A stretch of 13,289 bases of DNA from Clostridia bacterium (GCA_016297535.1 JAEDGL010000060.1:1-13289); one strand, 5' to 3'; shown: positions 1-7,830, numbered from the stretch's first letter. The notes: generated by a model not told the origin, from the sequence alone. Numbers and translations are program-made.

Positions 1-341
1 GGAACGGGGAACGTTTTATCCGTTGGGCAAAGCAGGTCGGCCCCAACACCGCCGCCGTTGTGAAATTATTTCTGTCCGCATATAAGGTGGAGCAGCAGGG
101 ATACAAATCCTGTATGGCCCTGCTGAAATCCGCAGATAAATATTCCTCCGCACGGCTGGAAGCAGCCTGTAAAAAGGCGCTTTCCTTTACACCTGCTCCC
201 AGCCTGAAAAGTATCCAGCCCATTCTGAAATCCGGCCAGGACAAGCTGCCGGAAGAGGAAGACGCGCCTGCCACGGCAAAAGCTTCCCAATACAGTTTCA
301 CCTGTGGCGCCGGATATTACAGGAGGGATAAAGAATGCTGA
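1..341 (+). CDS. istA: IS21-family transposase IstA, C-terminal fragment (5' end outside window)
   Basis: The frame is open from the left edge (first complete codon at base 3) to TGA at 339-341. About 112 residues are visible. They look like the C-terminal tail of IS21-type IstA, the DDE transposase that cuts and joins the element ends: a segment beginning NGERFIRWAKQVGPNTAAVV, then a KVEQQGYKSCMALL stretch and a SARLEAACKKALSFTP stretch, which are characteristic of that tail. The catalytic DDE core lies outside the window, so activity cannot be judged. The stop codon overlaps the istB start (ATGCTGA), the usual coupled arrangement in IS21 elements, and a GGAGG site lies just ahead of istB. 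A GTG at base 60 is internal, not the real start. I am confident of the family, not of whether the full protein is intact. Confidence 0.85.
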   Translation, partial: NGERFIRWAKQVGPNTAAVVKLFLSAYKVEQQGYKSCMALLKSADKYSSARLEAACKKALSFTPAPSLKSIQPILKSGQDKLPEEEDAPATAKASQYSFTCGAGYYRRDKEC

Positions 342-1075
342 CCAACGAAACAATTTCCAAGCTGCAGGATATGCGGCTGGGTGTCATGGCAAAACAGTTC
401 AAGGAGCAGCAGAACGATCCGCAGCTCGCTTCCATGTCCTTTGAGGATAGATTCAGTATCCTGGTGGATGCTGAATGGACAACCAGAAAGAGCAACCACA
501 TAAAGAATCTCATAAAGAACGCTGGGTACGCCATCCCAGGTGCCAGTGTAGAGGATATTGAATATCTGCCAGAGCGGAAGCTGGATAAATCTCAAATCCT
601 GCGGCTGGCCTCCTGCGCCTACATACAGGAAGCGCACAATGTCATCCTGCTGGGAGCCACCGGCGCAGGTAAAACTTAGCTGGCCTGCGCTCTAGGGATG
701 GCGGCAAACAGGAACTTCTATACTTCGAAATACATCCGACTGCCGGATCTTCTGGTCGAGATTGCCATGGCCCGGGGCGACGGATCCTACCGGAAGTACA
801 TGAAAAGGCTGAAAAAAACAAGGATTCTGATTCTGGACGAATGGCTCCTGTATACGCTGAAAGAAAGTGAGGCAAGAGATGTCCTGGAATTGGTTGAAGC
901 CAGATCTAAGACGGTCTCCACCATCTTCTGCTCCCAGTTCGATGTGTCTGGCTGGCATGAGAATCTATATGATCCGACTCTGGCCGATGCCATCTGCGAC
1001 CGGATCGTATATGACTCCTATGTCATCCGGGTTGAGGGCGACTCTATGAGGAAATGGAAGAGCATTATGGATTAA
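335..1075 (+). pseudogene. istB: IS21-family helper ATPase IstB, interrupted by an amber stop
   Basis: IstB is the AAA+ ATPase that assists IstA in target selection. The frame starts at ATG 335, preceded by an AGGAGGG site at about 320-326 and overlapping the istA stop. It encodes an N-terminal helical region and a Walker A motif, GATGAGKT (residues 107-114). The next codon (677-679) is TAG. Translation then continues in the same frame as LACALGMAANRNF, with Walker B (RILILDEW) and the conserved C-terminal segments ARDVLELVEAR, STIFCSQFD and DPTLADAICDRIV, ending at TAA 1073-1075. In related IstB proteins I expect an aromatic residue, usually tyrosine, after GKT, so a single TAC/TAT-to-TAG change explains the break. 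No other lesion is visible. The N-terminal product (114 aa) would lack Walker B. A sequencing error is the main alternative. Confidence 0.85.
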
Positions 1076-1146
1076 GTCAAACGGCGTGGAGGCTGACAAA
1101 TAAGCCGGTCTCCACGCTTACACCCCAACTGTCGGACCAGCGGAAA

Positions 1147-1212
1147 GGGTGTAGGATTTCGGCGGTCAGGGTGTCGGACTTGGACGGTCTGAGTGTAGTT
1201 TTACAGCGGCGT
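1147..1212 (+). repeat. Tandem ~22-bp repeats at the IS21 right end
   Basis: Units 1147-1168 and 1169-1190 both begin GGGTGT and share GGTGT.GGA.TT..GCGGTC-like content (17 of 22 positions match by hand). A third, weaker unit at 1191-1212 starts GAGTGTAG (about 14 of 22). Repeated sites inside the ends are typical of IS21 elements, where they are transposase binding sites; that role is inferred here. If the IS ends at 1205, the third unit crosses the boundary, so its membership is doubtful. Confidence 0.55.
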
Positions 1213-1338
1213 ACGCAGTCGTCTGCTTGTCCTCAAAGAAGTAATTTTGTCTTTAGATGGTGGTGCCCCTTGACAAAACAACTTGTGCCGGGCGGGCGGG
1301 GAGTTTTCGGCCTTGCCGAAAACATTTCCGCCAGTTTC
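1206..1338. other. Transition zone between IS21 and LtaS-like gene, with two inverted repeats
   Basis: No recognisable protein is encoded here, although the downstream LtaS frame stays open through it. It holds an inverted repeat TTTTGTC (1245-1251) / GACAAAA (1272-1278) and a perfect 9-bp hairpin GTTTTCGGC (1303-1311) / GCCGAAAAC (1315-1323). The second hairpin sits next to the conserved hairpin of dispersed element copy A and is probably part of it. Possible non-ATG starts for the LtaS-like gene lie at TTG 1270 and GTG 1285. Confidence 0.5.
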
Positions 1339-3621
1339 TGTCGGAAAAGATCGCGAAGCGAGCTTTTTCGACACGCTGAACAGCGCCTTCAGGAGGCGCT
1401 GCTGCTGGGCGTAGCGCCTGTGGCGCTTTGCTATCTGATGGAGGCGTTTTCCCGCCGCAGCCTGACCGGCCCCGTGCGCTGGCTGCCGGGCGCGCCGGTC
1501 TCCTTTGCCCTGACGTGGGCGCTGTGGCTGGGCGTATGCCTGCTGCTCAGCCTTTGCCGCAGCTACCGGCTGCGCTGGCTGCTGGTTACGGCGCTGGGCT
1601 TTCTGGCCAGCGGCGTGGGACTCATCAACCGCTACAAAATGCGCTACCGCATGGAGCCCGTGTTTTTTTCGGATGTGTACCAGCTTGGCGATGCGCTGGA
1701 GGCGCTGCGCCGCCTTCCGCTTTCCGTTGACAGGGGCGAGGCGGCGCTGCTGTGCGCAGCGCTTGCGGCCGGCGTGGCGCTGTGCCTTGCGTTTGCGCGG
1801 GGGCGGCGCAGCAGGCGGCGCGTGGCGCTGCCGGTTGCGGGAGCGCTGATATTTGTCCTTGCGTGGAACGCCTGCACGTTTGAGCGCGTGGGCGGCCGCA
1901 CGCGCTATGATACGGCGGATGTGGCGCGCACGGAGGGCGTGCTCTATACCGCCGTGGCCATGCAAAACCATCTGCACGGCCTGCTGGACATGCCCTATCA
2001 CGAGCAGGAGGTGCGCCAGGCCTGGCAAACGCTTGCGCGCAGCACCCCGCCTGCAGGCTGCGAAACGGGGCCCAACATCATCCTCATCCTGTCCGAAAGC
2101 TATTCGGACGAGCAATGGCTTTCGCAGTATCTGGATCTGACCTGCGAGCTTACGCCGTTTTACAACGCGCTTGTGCAAACCTGCCTGCACGGGCGCATGT
2201 ACGTGCCCAAGGTGGGCGGAGGCACCAGCGAGACCGAGTTTGAAGTGCTTACGGGGCTGCGCAGCTGTTACAGCCTCAACCCCTACGCCATGGGTCTGCC
2301 GCCGCTTAACAGCCTGGCCTCGGTGCTGCGCGCCAGAGGCTATACCGCCACGGCCATCCACTGGTATTCCGGCGTTTATTACAACCGCTACAACAATTTC
2401 AGGCAGCTTGGGTTTCAAAGCTTTCATACCACCGACACATCCACGGCCGCGTTTCAAACCACGGGCATGTTTGTCAGCGACGCCGAGCATTACAGCGCCG
2501 CACTCAGGCAGCTCAAAAGCACGCCGTCGCGCGATTTTGTGTTTGTGCTTACCATGCAAAACCACGGCGGCTACGACTATGATGATTTTCGCGTTACCTG
2601 CGGCGCTCCCCAGCCCTTTACCAACGCCCTTTCGGACGAAAGCGCGCTGATCCTGTCCAACTACTGCTACCTTCTGGGGCAGAGCGACGCGGCGCTAAAG
2701 GCGTTCATCGGCGAGCTGCAGCAGTGGGAGGAGCCGGTGCTGGTGGTGTTTTTCGGCGATCACATTCCGCCCCTGGGCCAGAACGTGTACGACGAGCTTG
2801 GCGTGGACGCGTCCGGCCGGGAAGGACACATGACGCCGTACTTTGTGTGGTCCAATCAGGCAAACACGGCGCGTGAGCGCGAGCTGTACGCCTGGCAGCT
2901 GGGCGCGTATGCGCTGACGGCCGCGGGGCAGAACGACGATCCCTTTTTGCACTATGTGGAGAGCCTGAAAACGGAGGAGGACGGTCTTCACGCGCTGCTA
3001 AGCTACGATGCGCTGTTTGGCCGCCAGTACGCCTACGACGAGGCCGGTCTATCGCCCGTTGCCGCGGACTACCGCATCGGCGGGGAAATGACGCTGCAGG
3101 GCTTTGACGCGGCCCAGGTGGGCGACGCGGTGTATCTGCGGCCCCGGCTGGCGCAGGCGGATCAGGCCTGCAAGCTCAGCGTGAACGCGCAGCTTACCGA
3201 CGCCGGCTGGGTGTCCGCCGATAGCGGCCGCCTTGCGCTGCAATGCGTGATGAACGGCTTTGGCGGCGTGCGCTGGAACGAGAGCAACACCCTGATATAC
3301 GAAAGCGCCCAGGCGTTGCTTTCGCAAAGCGGGGCGCTTTCCTTTGAGCAGTATGGCATTGATGCGCTGGAGCCGGTCGAGAGCAAATGGTACCGGCCCT
3401 ACGCGGTGTACCGCACGCCTGCGGTTTACAGTGCGCGCGGCTGCACCGCGCTTACCGTGGACGGTCAGCGCTGGGAATGGCAGCCCGTTTACGGCCTGAC
3501 CCGCCAGGGGCAGTACGCCGTGGACGGCGAGGGCCGGCTGTATCTCACCCTTGCGCGCGGGGAAGATGCGCAGGCCTACGCCCTTGCGCACCGGATTCTT
3601 CTGTACGCCTTCGATCCGTAG
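1285..3621 (+). CDS. LtaS-like membrane sulfatase (alkaline phosphatase superfamily), start uncertain
   Basis: The family contains lipoteichoic acid synthases and related phosphoglycerol transferases, which act on the outer face of the membrane. Five hydrophobic segments come first (about 1393-1450, 1501-1557, 1573-1626, 1738-1797, 1825-1875), then an extracellular sulfatase domain. Key residues match the family: metal-binding Glu in SES (codon 2095), catalytic Thr in GGGTSETEF (codon 2224), His in QNHGG (codon 2563) and the Asp-His pair in FFGDH (2758-2763). After the usual YDALFGRQYAYDE end of that domain there are about 200 extra residues of beta-rich-looking sequence that I do not recognise. 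Start: the frame is open back to ATG 1054 inside istB, which is artefactual. Recognisable sequence begins about 1381, next to hairpin copy A. GTG 1285 is a placeholder; TTG 1270, GTG 1420 and a 5'-truncated gene are alternatives. The exact substrate is unknown. Confidence 0.8.
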   Translation: MPGGRGVFGLAENISASFCRKRSRSELFRHAEQRLQEALLLGVAPVALCYLMEAFSRRSLTGPVRWLPGAPVSFALTWALWLGVCLLLSLCRSYRLRWLLVTALGFLASGVGLINRYKMRYRMEPVFFSDVYQLGDALEALRRLPLSVDRGEAALLCAALAAGVALCLAFARGRRSRRRVALPVAGALIFVLAWNACTFERVGGRTRYDTADVARTEGVLYTAVAMQNHLHGLLDMPYHEQEVRQAWQTLARSTPPAGCETGPNIILILSESYSDEQWLSQYLDLTCELTPFYNALVQTCLHGRMYVPKVGGGTSETEFEVLTGLRSCYSLNPYAMGLPPLNSLASVLRARGYTATAIHWYSGVYYNRYNNFRQLGFQSFHTTDTSTAAFQTTGMFVSDAEHYSAALRQLKSTPSRDFVFVLTMQNHGGYDYDDFRVTCGAPQPFTNALSDESALILSNYCYLLGQSDAALKAFIGELQQWEEPVLVVFFGDHIPPLGQNVYDELGVDASGREGHMTPYFVWSNQANTARERELYAWQLGAYALTAAGQNDDPFLHYVESLKTEEDGLHALLSYDALFGRQYAYDEAGLSPVAADYRIGGEMTLQGFDAAQVGDAVYLRPRLAQADQACKLSVNAQLTDAGWVSADSGRLALQCVMNGFGGVRWNESNTLIYESAQALLSQSGALSFEQYGIDALEPVESKWYRPYAVYRTPAVYSARGCTALTVDGQRWEWQPVYGLTRQGQYAVDGEGRLYLTLARGEDAQAYALAHRILLYAFDP
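1303..1380 (-). repeat. Dispersed hairpin element, copy A (reverse orientation)
   Basis: Conserved hairpin: TGTCGGAAAAGATCGC (1339-1354), loop GAA, GCGAGCTTTTTCGACA (1358-1373). The reverse complement matches copies B (10115-10149) and C (12434-12468), including the same two internal mismatches. In all three copies the flank just outside the hairpin begins TTC(A/T)G, here ending at 1380. A second hairpin, 1303-1311 with 1315-1323, lies 15 bases further in, as in the other copies but with unrelated arm sequence. The distal block shared by B and C (CTGGG.TCGGAA..AGAGTC) is not found here, so copy A appears shortened. Confidence 0.7.
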
Positions 3622-3631
3622 GCCAAGCGCC

Positions 3632-4435
3632 CTATGCGCAGGTAAACCTCCAGGCGTTGTACACACAAATCAGCATAATCAGAATCATCATGCCGGTAAA
3701 CAGCCTGTCAACCTGCGCATTTTCCAGCCGGCTGCTAAGCCGCCGCCCAATCACGCCGCCGCTGATTCCTCCGGCCACCATCAGCACCCAGACCACCCAC
3801 GAGAAGGAGGGAACGGTGTTTGTGACCAGCGTTGTTACAATGCTGGCCGCCTGGCTGAACAGGATGACATACAGGCTGTTGGAGGCGGCGGTTTTGGTAT
3901 CCATGCTGTAAAAATAGCCCAGCACCATCAAATTGATGGGGCCGCCGCCGATTCCCAGAAAGCTGGAGCACAGGCCAAGGCCCGCGCCCACCAGCATGCT
4001 CCGCAGCACGCCGCTGGTGTGCCGGGTGCGCACCCTGTGCTTGTTGCAGGTATACACCAGCACCACGGCGGTAACCGCAAACAGGCAGAGGGCCTGAACC
4101 GCGCCCACCCGGTCCGGGTTTGCAAAGCGGCGCGCGATGGCGGAAAACAGCTCCTTGCCGGCAATGCCGCCAAGCACCGATCCGGCGGCCAGCGGCGTGC
4201 TCTGCGAAAGGTTCAGTCCGCTGCTGCGGTCCCTGCGCACAAACGTCCTGAGCACCGAATAGGCCGCCATGGAAAACACGGTGCAGCCGCTTAGAAAGCT
4301 GATGGCCGAAACGCTGTCCCAGCCAAAAAAATCCAGCGTGGGCTTAATGATTACGCCGCCGCCGATGCCGCAGATGGCACCGGCGATGGAGGCAAGCAGG
4401 CTGACCGCAAAATACAGGAAAATCTGAAGGCTCAT
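3632..4435 (-). CDS. TSUP-family (TauE/SafE-like) membrane transporter
   Basis: This 267-aa protein is almost wholly hydrophobic with about eight predicted membrane segments, the usual size for the TSUP family, which exports or imports sulfite, sulfonates or other small organic anions. The family's internal duplication is visible: a glycine motif CGIGGGV at residues 22-28 is echoed by LGIGGGP at residues 160-166, each followed by a long membrane stretch. The ATG start at 4435 has an AAAGGATG site about 8 bases ahead. It converges on the LtaS-like gene with only 10 bases between stop codons and no clear terminator there. It lies 171 bases downstream of the GH5 gene on the same strand, so read-through is possible, but no functional link is evident. 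Family is secure; the substrate cannot be told from sequence. Confidence 0.88.
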   Translation of the reverse strand: MSLQIFLYFAVSLLASIAGAICGIGGGVIIKPTLDFFGWDSVSAISFLSGCTVFSMAAYSVLRTFVRRDRSSGLNLSQSTPLAAGSVLGGIAGKELFSAIARRFANPDRVGAVQALCLFAVTAVVLVYTCNKHRVRTRHTSGVLRSMLVGAGLGLCSSFLGIGGGPINLMVLGYFYSMDTKTAASNSLYVILFSQAASIVTTLVTNTVPSFSWVVWVLMVAGGISGGVIGRRLSSRLENAQVDRLFTGMMILIMLICVYNAWRFTCA

Positions 4436-4606
4436 AGATACGCATCCTTTGTGTCATACTGCTCCGGCGCATAGGCCCCGCCGGAGCGGATCATGGGAAA
4501 GGGGCATGGTATCTTACATTCTACATTTTTGGGGGCATTCCTGTATGCCCAGCCATCTTTCCGGCTGCGCCCCCGGAAGGATGCGCCCATGGCCCGGGGC
4601 GACACG
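4436..4606. other. Intergenic region with three inverted repeats
   Basis: No gene is visible. Inverted repeats: GCTCCGGCG (4461-4469) / CGCCGGAGC (4479-4487), about 26 bases ahead of the TSUP start codon and hence in its leader; GGGCAT (4533-4538) / ATGCCC (4545-4550); and CATCTTTCCGG (4554-4564) / CCGGAAGGATG (4573-4583), with one mismatch, just after the GH5 stop. None is followed by a convincing T-run on the minus strand, so I do not call an intrinsic terminator. The last may protect or shape the 3' end of the sugar operon transcript. Confidence 0.5.
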
Positions 4607-5950
4607 TCAATCGGGGGAGGAAAGAACCTCCCGCAGGCCGTCGATCACCGTTTGCCGCTTTTCACAGTTTTCAAAGGCAAACGAGGCCGGGTATTGGATA
4701 ATTTGTTCCCATGGCGTTTGCGCAAGCGCCGGCTTCAGGATTTCCTCCACCTCCAGCCGGTGCAGGATGGAGCGAACCCGGAAATCCAGATCATAGGCAA
4801 GGCGGTTGCAAACGGGCAGCTGGTACAGCTCCCACAGGGAGCGGGTCAGGCGCATGGAGGTTTCCTGCTCCCATTCGTGGGTCCACTTTTGCTCCACACG
4901 CGCCCGGAAGCGCATCCAGGGCGAATCCTTCCCGGGAACGACAATGCCCATTCGCCGGGCGTCCTTGTAGGTCCAGATGGACCAGGAAAGGCCGTTTTGC
5001 TCGCAAAGGGAAATGTTTTTCAGCAGCAGCTTCCGGTAAAAGTCCTCCTGTCCCTCCAGAAGATTGTAGCCGGATTCGCCACACCAGAGGGGCCGGTCAA
5101 AATGCTCAAGCGCCTGGAGCTGGCGGTAGAAGATCTGCTCAAAGATGGCCCAGCGGCGCTCATCCGGCATGGCGGGATCCAGCACATCCTCTTCCAGCAC
5201 AAAGGGGTAAAAATGCACCGCAAAGGTGGTCTGCTCATCCAGGGGAGCATCCAGCAGCTCAAAGCTGCGGCCGAAATCCTCCCCCTCCAAAAACAGAATA
5301 TGATGCGGATCCACCTCGCGGATAGCCGCGGTTACGCGGGCATAAAAGCCGTTGATCGCCTCCCGGTCAAGGCCGTAGGTGGGCTCGTTGAGCACATCGT
5401 AGCCAATCACCCAGGGATCGTTGGCATACCGGCGCGCAATCTCGCGCCACAGGCGGCAGGTTTGCTCCTGAAAGCAATCGTATTGCCAGAACAGCGACTG
5501 CCCGGTTCGGTTGTCCGAATGCCAGTCGTTGTTCTGGCCGCCCGGCGCGCTGTGCAAATCCAGAATCACCCGCAGCCCGTTCCGGCGGCACAGCTCCACA
5601 ACCCGCTCCAGCTGCTGAAAGCCCTTTTCCACAAAGGTATCGGGGTGCAGATCATCCAAAAACCAGTGGTAGCCCAGGGGAATGCGAAGCGTGTTTGTGC
5701 CAAGGCCCCGTAAAAAGGCGATATCCGCCGGGCCCACCATGCTTTCCAGAAGCCGATCAAAAAACAGCTCCGCCCGCTCCCTGCCATATACCTGCGCAAA
5801 GGCCTCATGGATCATGCTGTTTGTGCCGGGCATGCCCATCATAAAGTGCTCCAGGTTCATCCACGAGCCCAGGGTATAGCCCCTGAGGCGGATGGGCGTA
5901 TGGTGAAGCCAGAAATGCTTTCCCTCAATTTGTACAAAATCGTCTCGCAT
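4607..5950 (-). CDS. Glycoside hydrolase family 5 (cellulase-like) enzyme, cytoplasmic
   Basis: This 447-aa TIM-barrel glycosidase has the GH5/clan GH-A signatures: DLHSAPGGQN (residues 131-140), the acid/base Glu189 in DVLNEPTYG, His246-Tyr248 in VHFYPF, the nucleophile Glu292 in CGESG, and Trp326 in WSIWTYKD. It resembles the exo-glucanase-like branch more than secreted endocellulases. No signal peptide is present, so it should act inside the cell. I chose ATG 5950, with GAGG just upstream and protein similarity beginning MRDDFVQIEGKHFWLHH; the frame stays open upstream to 6172, but that part overlaps the permease gene and reads as noise. It is the last gene of the ABC operon, 8 bases after the permease stop. 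Inference: it cleaves the imported oligosaccharide. A beta-glucoside or beta-mannoside substrate is possible, but specificity is not visible. Confidence 0.87.
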   Translation of the reverse strand: MRDDFVQIEGKHFWLHHTPIRLRGYTLGSWMNLEHFMMGMPGTNSMIHEAFAQVYGRERAELFFDRLLESMVGPADIAFLRGLGTNTLRIPLGYHWFLDDLHPDTFVEKGFQQLERVVELCRRNGLRVILDLHSAPGGQNNDWHSDNRTGQSLFWQYDCFQEQTCRLWREIARRYANDPWVIGYDVLNEPTYGLDREAINGFYARVTAAIREVDPHHILFLEGEDFGRSFELLDAPLDEQTTFAVHFYPFVLEEDVLDPAMPDERRWAIFEQIFYRQLQALEHFDRPLWCGESGYNLLEGQEDFYRKLLLKNISLCEQNGLSWSIWTYKDARRMGIVVPGKDSPWMRFRARVEQKWTHEWEQETSMRLTRSLWELYQLPVCNRLAYDLDFRVRSILHRLEVEEILKPALAQTPWEQIIQYPASFAFENCEKRQTVIDGLREVLSSPD

Positions 5951-5958
5951 GGTTATCC

Positions 5959-6819
5959 TCAATTCTTCAGGCCCGAGAAGGCAACGCCTTCCACAATCTG
6001 CCGCTGCGCGCAGGCGTACACAATCACAACGGGAATGATGGAGCAGACGGTGCCCGCCATAATGGCGCCGTAATCCGCCGCAAATTCCTGCTTGAAGGAG
6101 GCCAGACCGATCTGGATGGTAAAAAGCGACTGGCTGTCCAGATAGATCATGGGGCCCATGTAATCGTTCCACACGTTGTTAAAGGTGAGCACAGCCAGGG
6201 TTACCAGGCCCGTTTTGGTCAGGGGCAGGATGATGGTAAGATAGGTGCGGAACCAGCTGCTGCCGTCAATCTTGGCCGCTTCGATCAGGCTGTCGGGAAT
6301 GGAGAGCATGTTCTGGCGCAGGATGAACACGCCAAAGGCGCTGAACGCCTGCAGCAGAATCAGCGCCGCATGGGTGTTGAACAGGCCCAGATTGCGCACA
6401 ATGATGAACTGGGGAATCATGATGGCGTGCCAGGGCACCATCATGGTACCCAGATAGGCCAGAAACAGCTTGTCCCGCCCGGGGTAGTGCAGCTTGCTGA
6501 AGGAGAAGGCGGCCAGCGAGCAGGTTACCAGCTGCAGCAGAGTGATGATGACCGCCAGCTTGGCGGTATTGAGAAAGTATTTGAAAAAGGGAATGTCATT
6601 CCACACCTTTTCGTAGTTCACGGTGTGAAACACCTCGGGAATCCACTGGGCATGCTTGGAAAAGATTTCCGTATTCAGCTTGAAGCTGGCGCACACCATC
6701 CAGAAAAAGGGGACCACCATGACAAAGGCAGCCAGCAGGCAGAAAAGAAAAATCAGCACATCGGATAGCCGGATCCTTTTGTGCGGCCTGGACGCATGAG
6801 CAATTGCCGTCATTTTCAT
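5959..6819 (-). CDS. Carbohydrate ABC transporter permease (MalG-like)
   Basis: This 286-aa inner permease subunit of a CUT1-type sugar importer has a first membrane helix at residues 20-42 followed by an extracellular segment. Several further helices carry the cytoplasmic EAA loop, EAAKIDGSSWFRTYLTIILP (residues 180-199), which docks to the ATPase. It ends GVAFSGLKN, a familiar MalG-type tail (compare VxGLTxGAVKG). ATG 6819 is close to the AGGGGG site (3-base gap); the second ATG at 6813 has better spacing and may be the real start. It lies 9 bases after the MalF-like gene and 8 bases before the GH5 gene, so the three are clearly cotranscribed. No ATPase gene is nearby; such systems often share a genomically distant MsmX-type ATPase (family knowledge, inference here). 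Confidence 0.92.
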   Translation of the reverse strand: MKMTAIAHASRPHKRIRLSDVLIFLFCLLAAFVMVVPFFWMVCASFKLNTEIFSKHAQWIPEVFHTVNYEKVWNDIPFFKYFLNTAKLAVIITLLQLVTCSLAAFSFSKLHYPGRDKLFLAYLGTMMVPWHAIMIPQFIIVRNLGLFNTHAALILLQAFSAFGVFILRQNMLSIPDSLIEAAKIDGSSWFRTYLTIILPLTKTGLVTLAVLTFNNVWNDYMGPMIYLDSQSLFTIQIGLASFKQEFAADYGAIMAGTVCSIIPVVIVYACAQRQIVEGVAFSGLKN

Positions 6820-6828
6820 TTTCCCCCT

Positions 6829-7749
6829 TTAGTCTACGTTGACCCAGCGCTTCTGACCGCGCCACTGGATCAGGGTGATGATCAGAATGATCAGGAACAG
6901 CAGATAGGCCTGGGCGGAGGCGTAGCCCATTTTGTTGTTTTTGAAGGCCTCTTTATAAATGCGAAAAACAATCACCGAGGTGGCGCGTCCCGGGCCGCCC
7001 TGAGTGGTTACGTTGATAATATCAAACACCTGGAAGGAGGAAATAAAGCACAGAATGGTTACCATAAAGGTGGTGGGCGAAAGCATGGGCCAGGTTACAT
7101 GGCGGAAAAGCTGCCAGCCGTTGGCCCCGTCAATGCGGGCCGCCTCGTAAAGGAAGGAAGGAATGTTCTTCAGGCCGCCCATAAACATAATCATATAGTA
7201 GCCGGCCTGCTTCCACACCACCACAATAATGATGGTGGCCAGCGCCGTTTTGGTGGAGAAAAACCACTGCGGCAGGTTTTCCTCCGGCACGCCAAGCGCG
7301 GAAAGAAAATTGTTGACCGGCCCGTTGGAGGGCATAAACAGCAGCATGGCAACGCAGCCCACCGCCACCATGGAGGTAAGGTTGGGGAAAAAGCAGATGG
7401 TTTTAAACGTGTTTGCCAGCGGAAGCTGCTTGTTGAGAGCCAGCGCCAGCAGCAGCGCAAAAAGAATAATCAGCGGCACCGAAACAAAGGAATAGACCAT
7501 GTTGTTGGCAAAGGCCGCTTTGAACTGCGTGTCTCTGAAAAGCTTTTCGTAATTGGCCAGCCCCACAAAGGAGCCCTTGTATCCATTGTAGTTGGTAAAG
7601 CTCATCACAAAGCCCGTTACAATGGGAATGGCGGTAAAAACCAGAAACCCGATCAGGTTGGGCAACAGATACAGATAGCCCACCGCCATTTCGTTGCGGG
7701 CGGTTTTGGTCATGCGATGCTTACGGAGGGGCGTTTGTACAGCGCTCAC
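6829..7749 (-). CDS. Carbohydrate ABC transporter permease (MalF-like)
   Basis: This 306-aa CUT1 permease is the usual partner of the MalG-like protein. A short basic N-terminus precedes helix 1 (AVGYLYLLPNLIGFLVFTAIP, residues 22-42), then the periplasm-side loop with FVGLANYEKLFRD, further helices, and the EAA loop EAARIDGANGWQLFRHVTWP (residues 202-221). The QGGPGRAT segment before the last helices is also typical. The start is GTG at 7749, with GGTGAT (complementary to the 16S tail) 6 bases before it; ATG 7713 (MTKTARNEM) is an alternative but has no visible ribosome site. It lies 81 bases downstream of the binding-protein gene, with a strong intrinsic terminator between, so its expression probably depends on read-through. 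No substrate can be assigned from sequence. Confidence 0.92.
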   Translation of the reverse strand: MSAVQTPLRKHRMTKTARNEMAVGYLYLLPNLIGFLVFTAIPIVTGFVMSFTNYNGYKGSFVGLANYEKLFRDTQFKAAFANNMVYSFVSVPLIILFALLLALALNKQLPLANTFKTICFFPNLTSMVAVGCVAMLLFMPSNGPVNNFLSALGVPEENLPQWFFSTKTALATIIIVVVWKQAGYYMIMFMGGLKNIPSFLYEAARIDGANGWQLFRHVTWPMLSPTTFMVTILCFISSFQVFDIINVTTQGGPGRATSVIVFRIYKEAFKNNKMGYASAQAYLLFLIILIITLIQWRGQKRWVNVD

Positions 7750-7781
7750 GGGGATATCACCATCCGTTTCGGAAAAATAAG

Positions 7782-7819
7782 AAAAAAAGGCGCGGCAAGC
7801 GTTTCCCTTTGCCGCGCCT
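7782..7819 (-). terminator. Intrinsic terminator between binding-protein and permease genes
   Basis: Perfect 11-bp stem AGGCGCGGCAA (7788-7798) / TTGCCGCGCCT (7809-7819) with a 10-base loop. On the minus strand it is followed at once by seven T (A-run 7782-7788). It sits 11 bases after the binding-protein stop codon and ahead of the permease genes in the same direction. This placement fits partial termination giving more binding protein than permease. Confidence 0.85.
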
Positions 7820-7830
7820 GTAGGACAGGA

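Larger units (their letters stand above)
1..1205 (+). mobile_element. IS21-family insertion sequence, right-hand part
   Basis: This is the istA end, istB and a right terminal region. After istB there is an inverted repeat (1084-1091 GCGTGGAG with 1110-1117 CTCCACGC), then tandem imperfect 22-bp repeats. I place the right end near 1205: read inward from there on the minus strand the sequence starts TGTAAAACTACACTC, and IS21 elements begin with TG. This boundary is inferred, because the left end and any target duplication lie outside the window. Since istB carries a nonsense codon, this copy is probably not autonomous unless helped in trans. Confidence 0.7.

Noticed and set aside
677..679. TAG read as a recoded sense codon in istB
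   Set aside because: TAG also ends the LtaS-like gene, and no recoding signal is visible; a nonsense mutation is simpler.
1201..2565. Long minus-strand open frame opposite the LtaS-like gene
   Set aside because: Composition is Arg/Ala/His-rich and unlike a real protein; the plus strand carries full catalytic motifs.
4461..4487. Intrinsic terminator upstream of the TSUP gene
   Set aside because: A good 9-bp stem but no T-run on either strand; kept only as an inverted repeat.
5951..6172. Upstream extension of the GH5 frame to 6172
   Set aside because: It overlaps the MalG-like gene, has no protein similarity, and ATG 5950 has a ribosome site and the family N-terminus.
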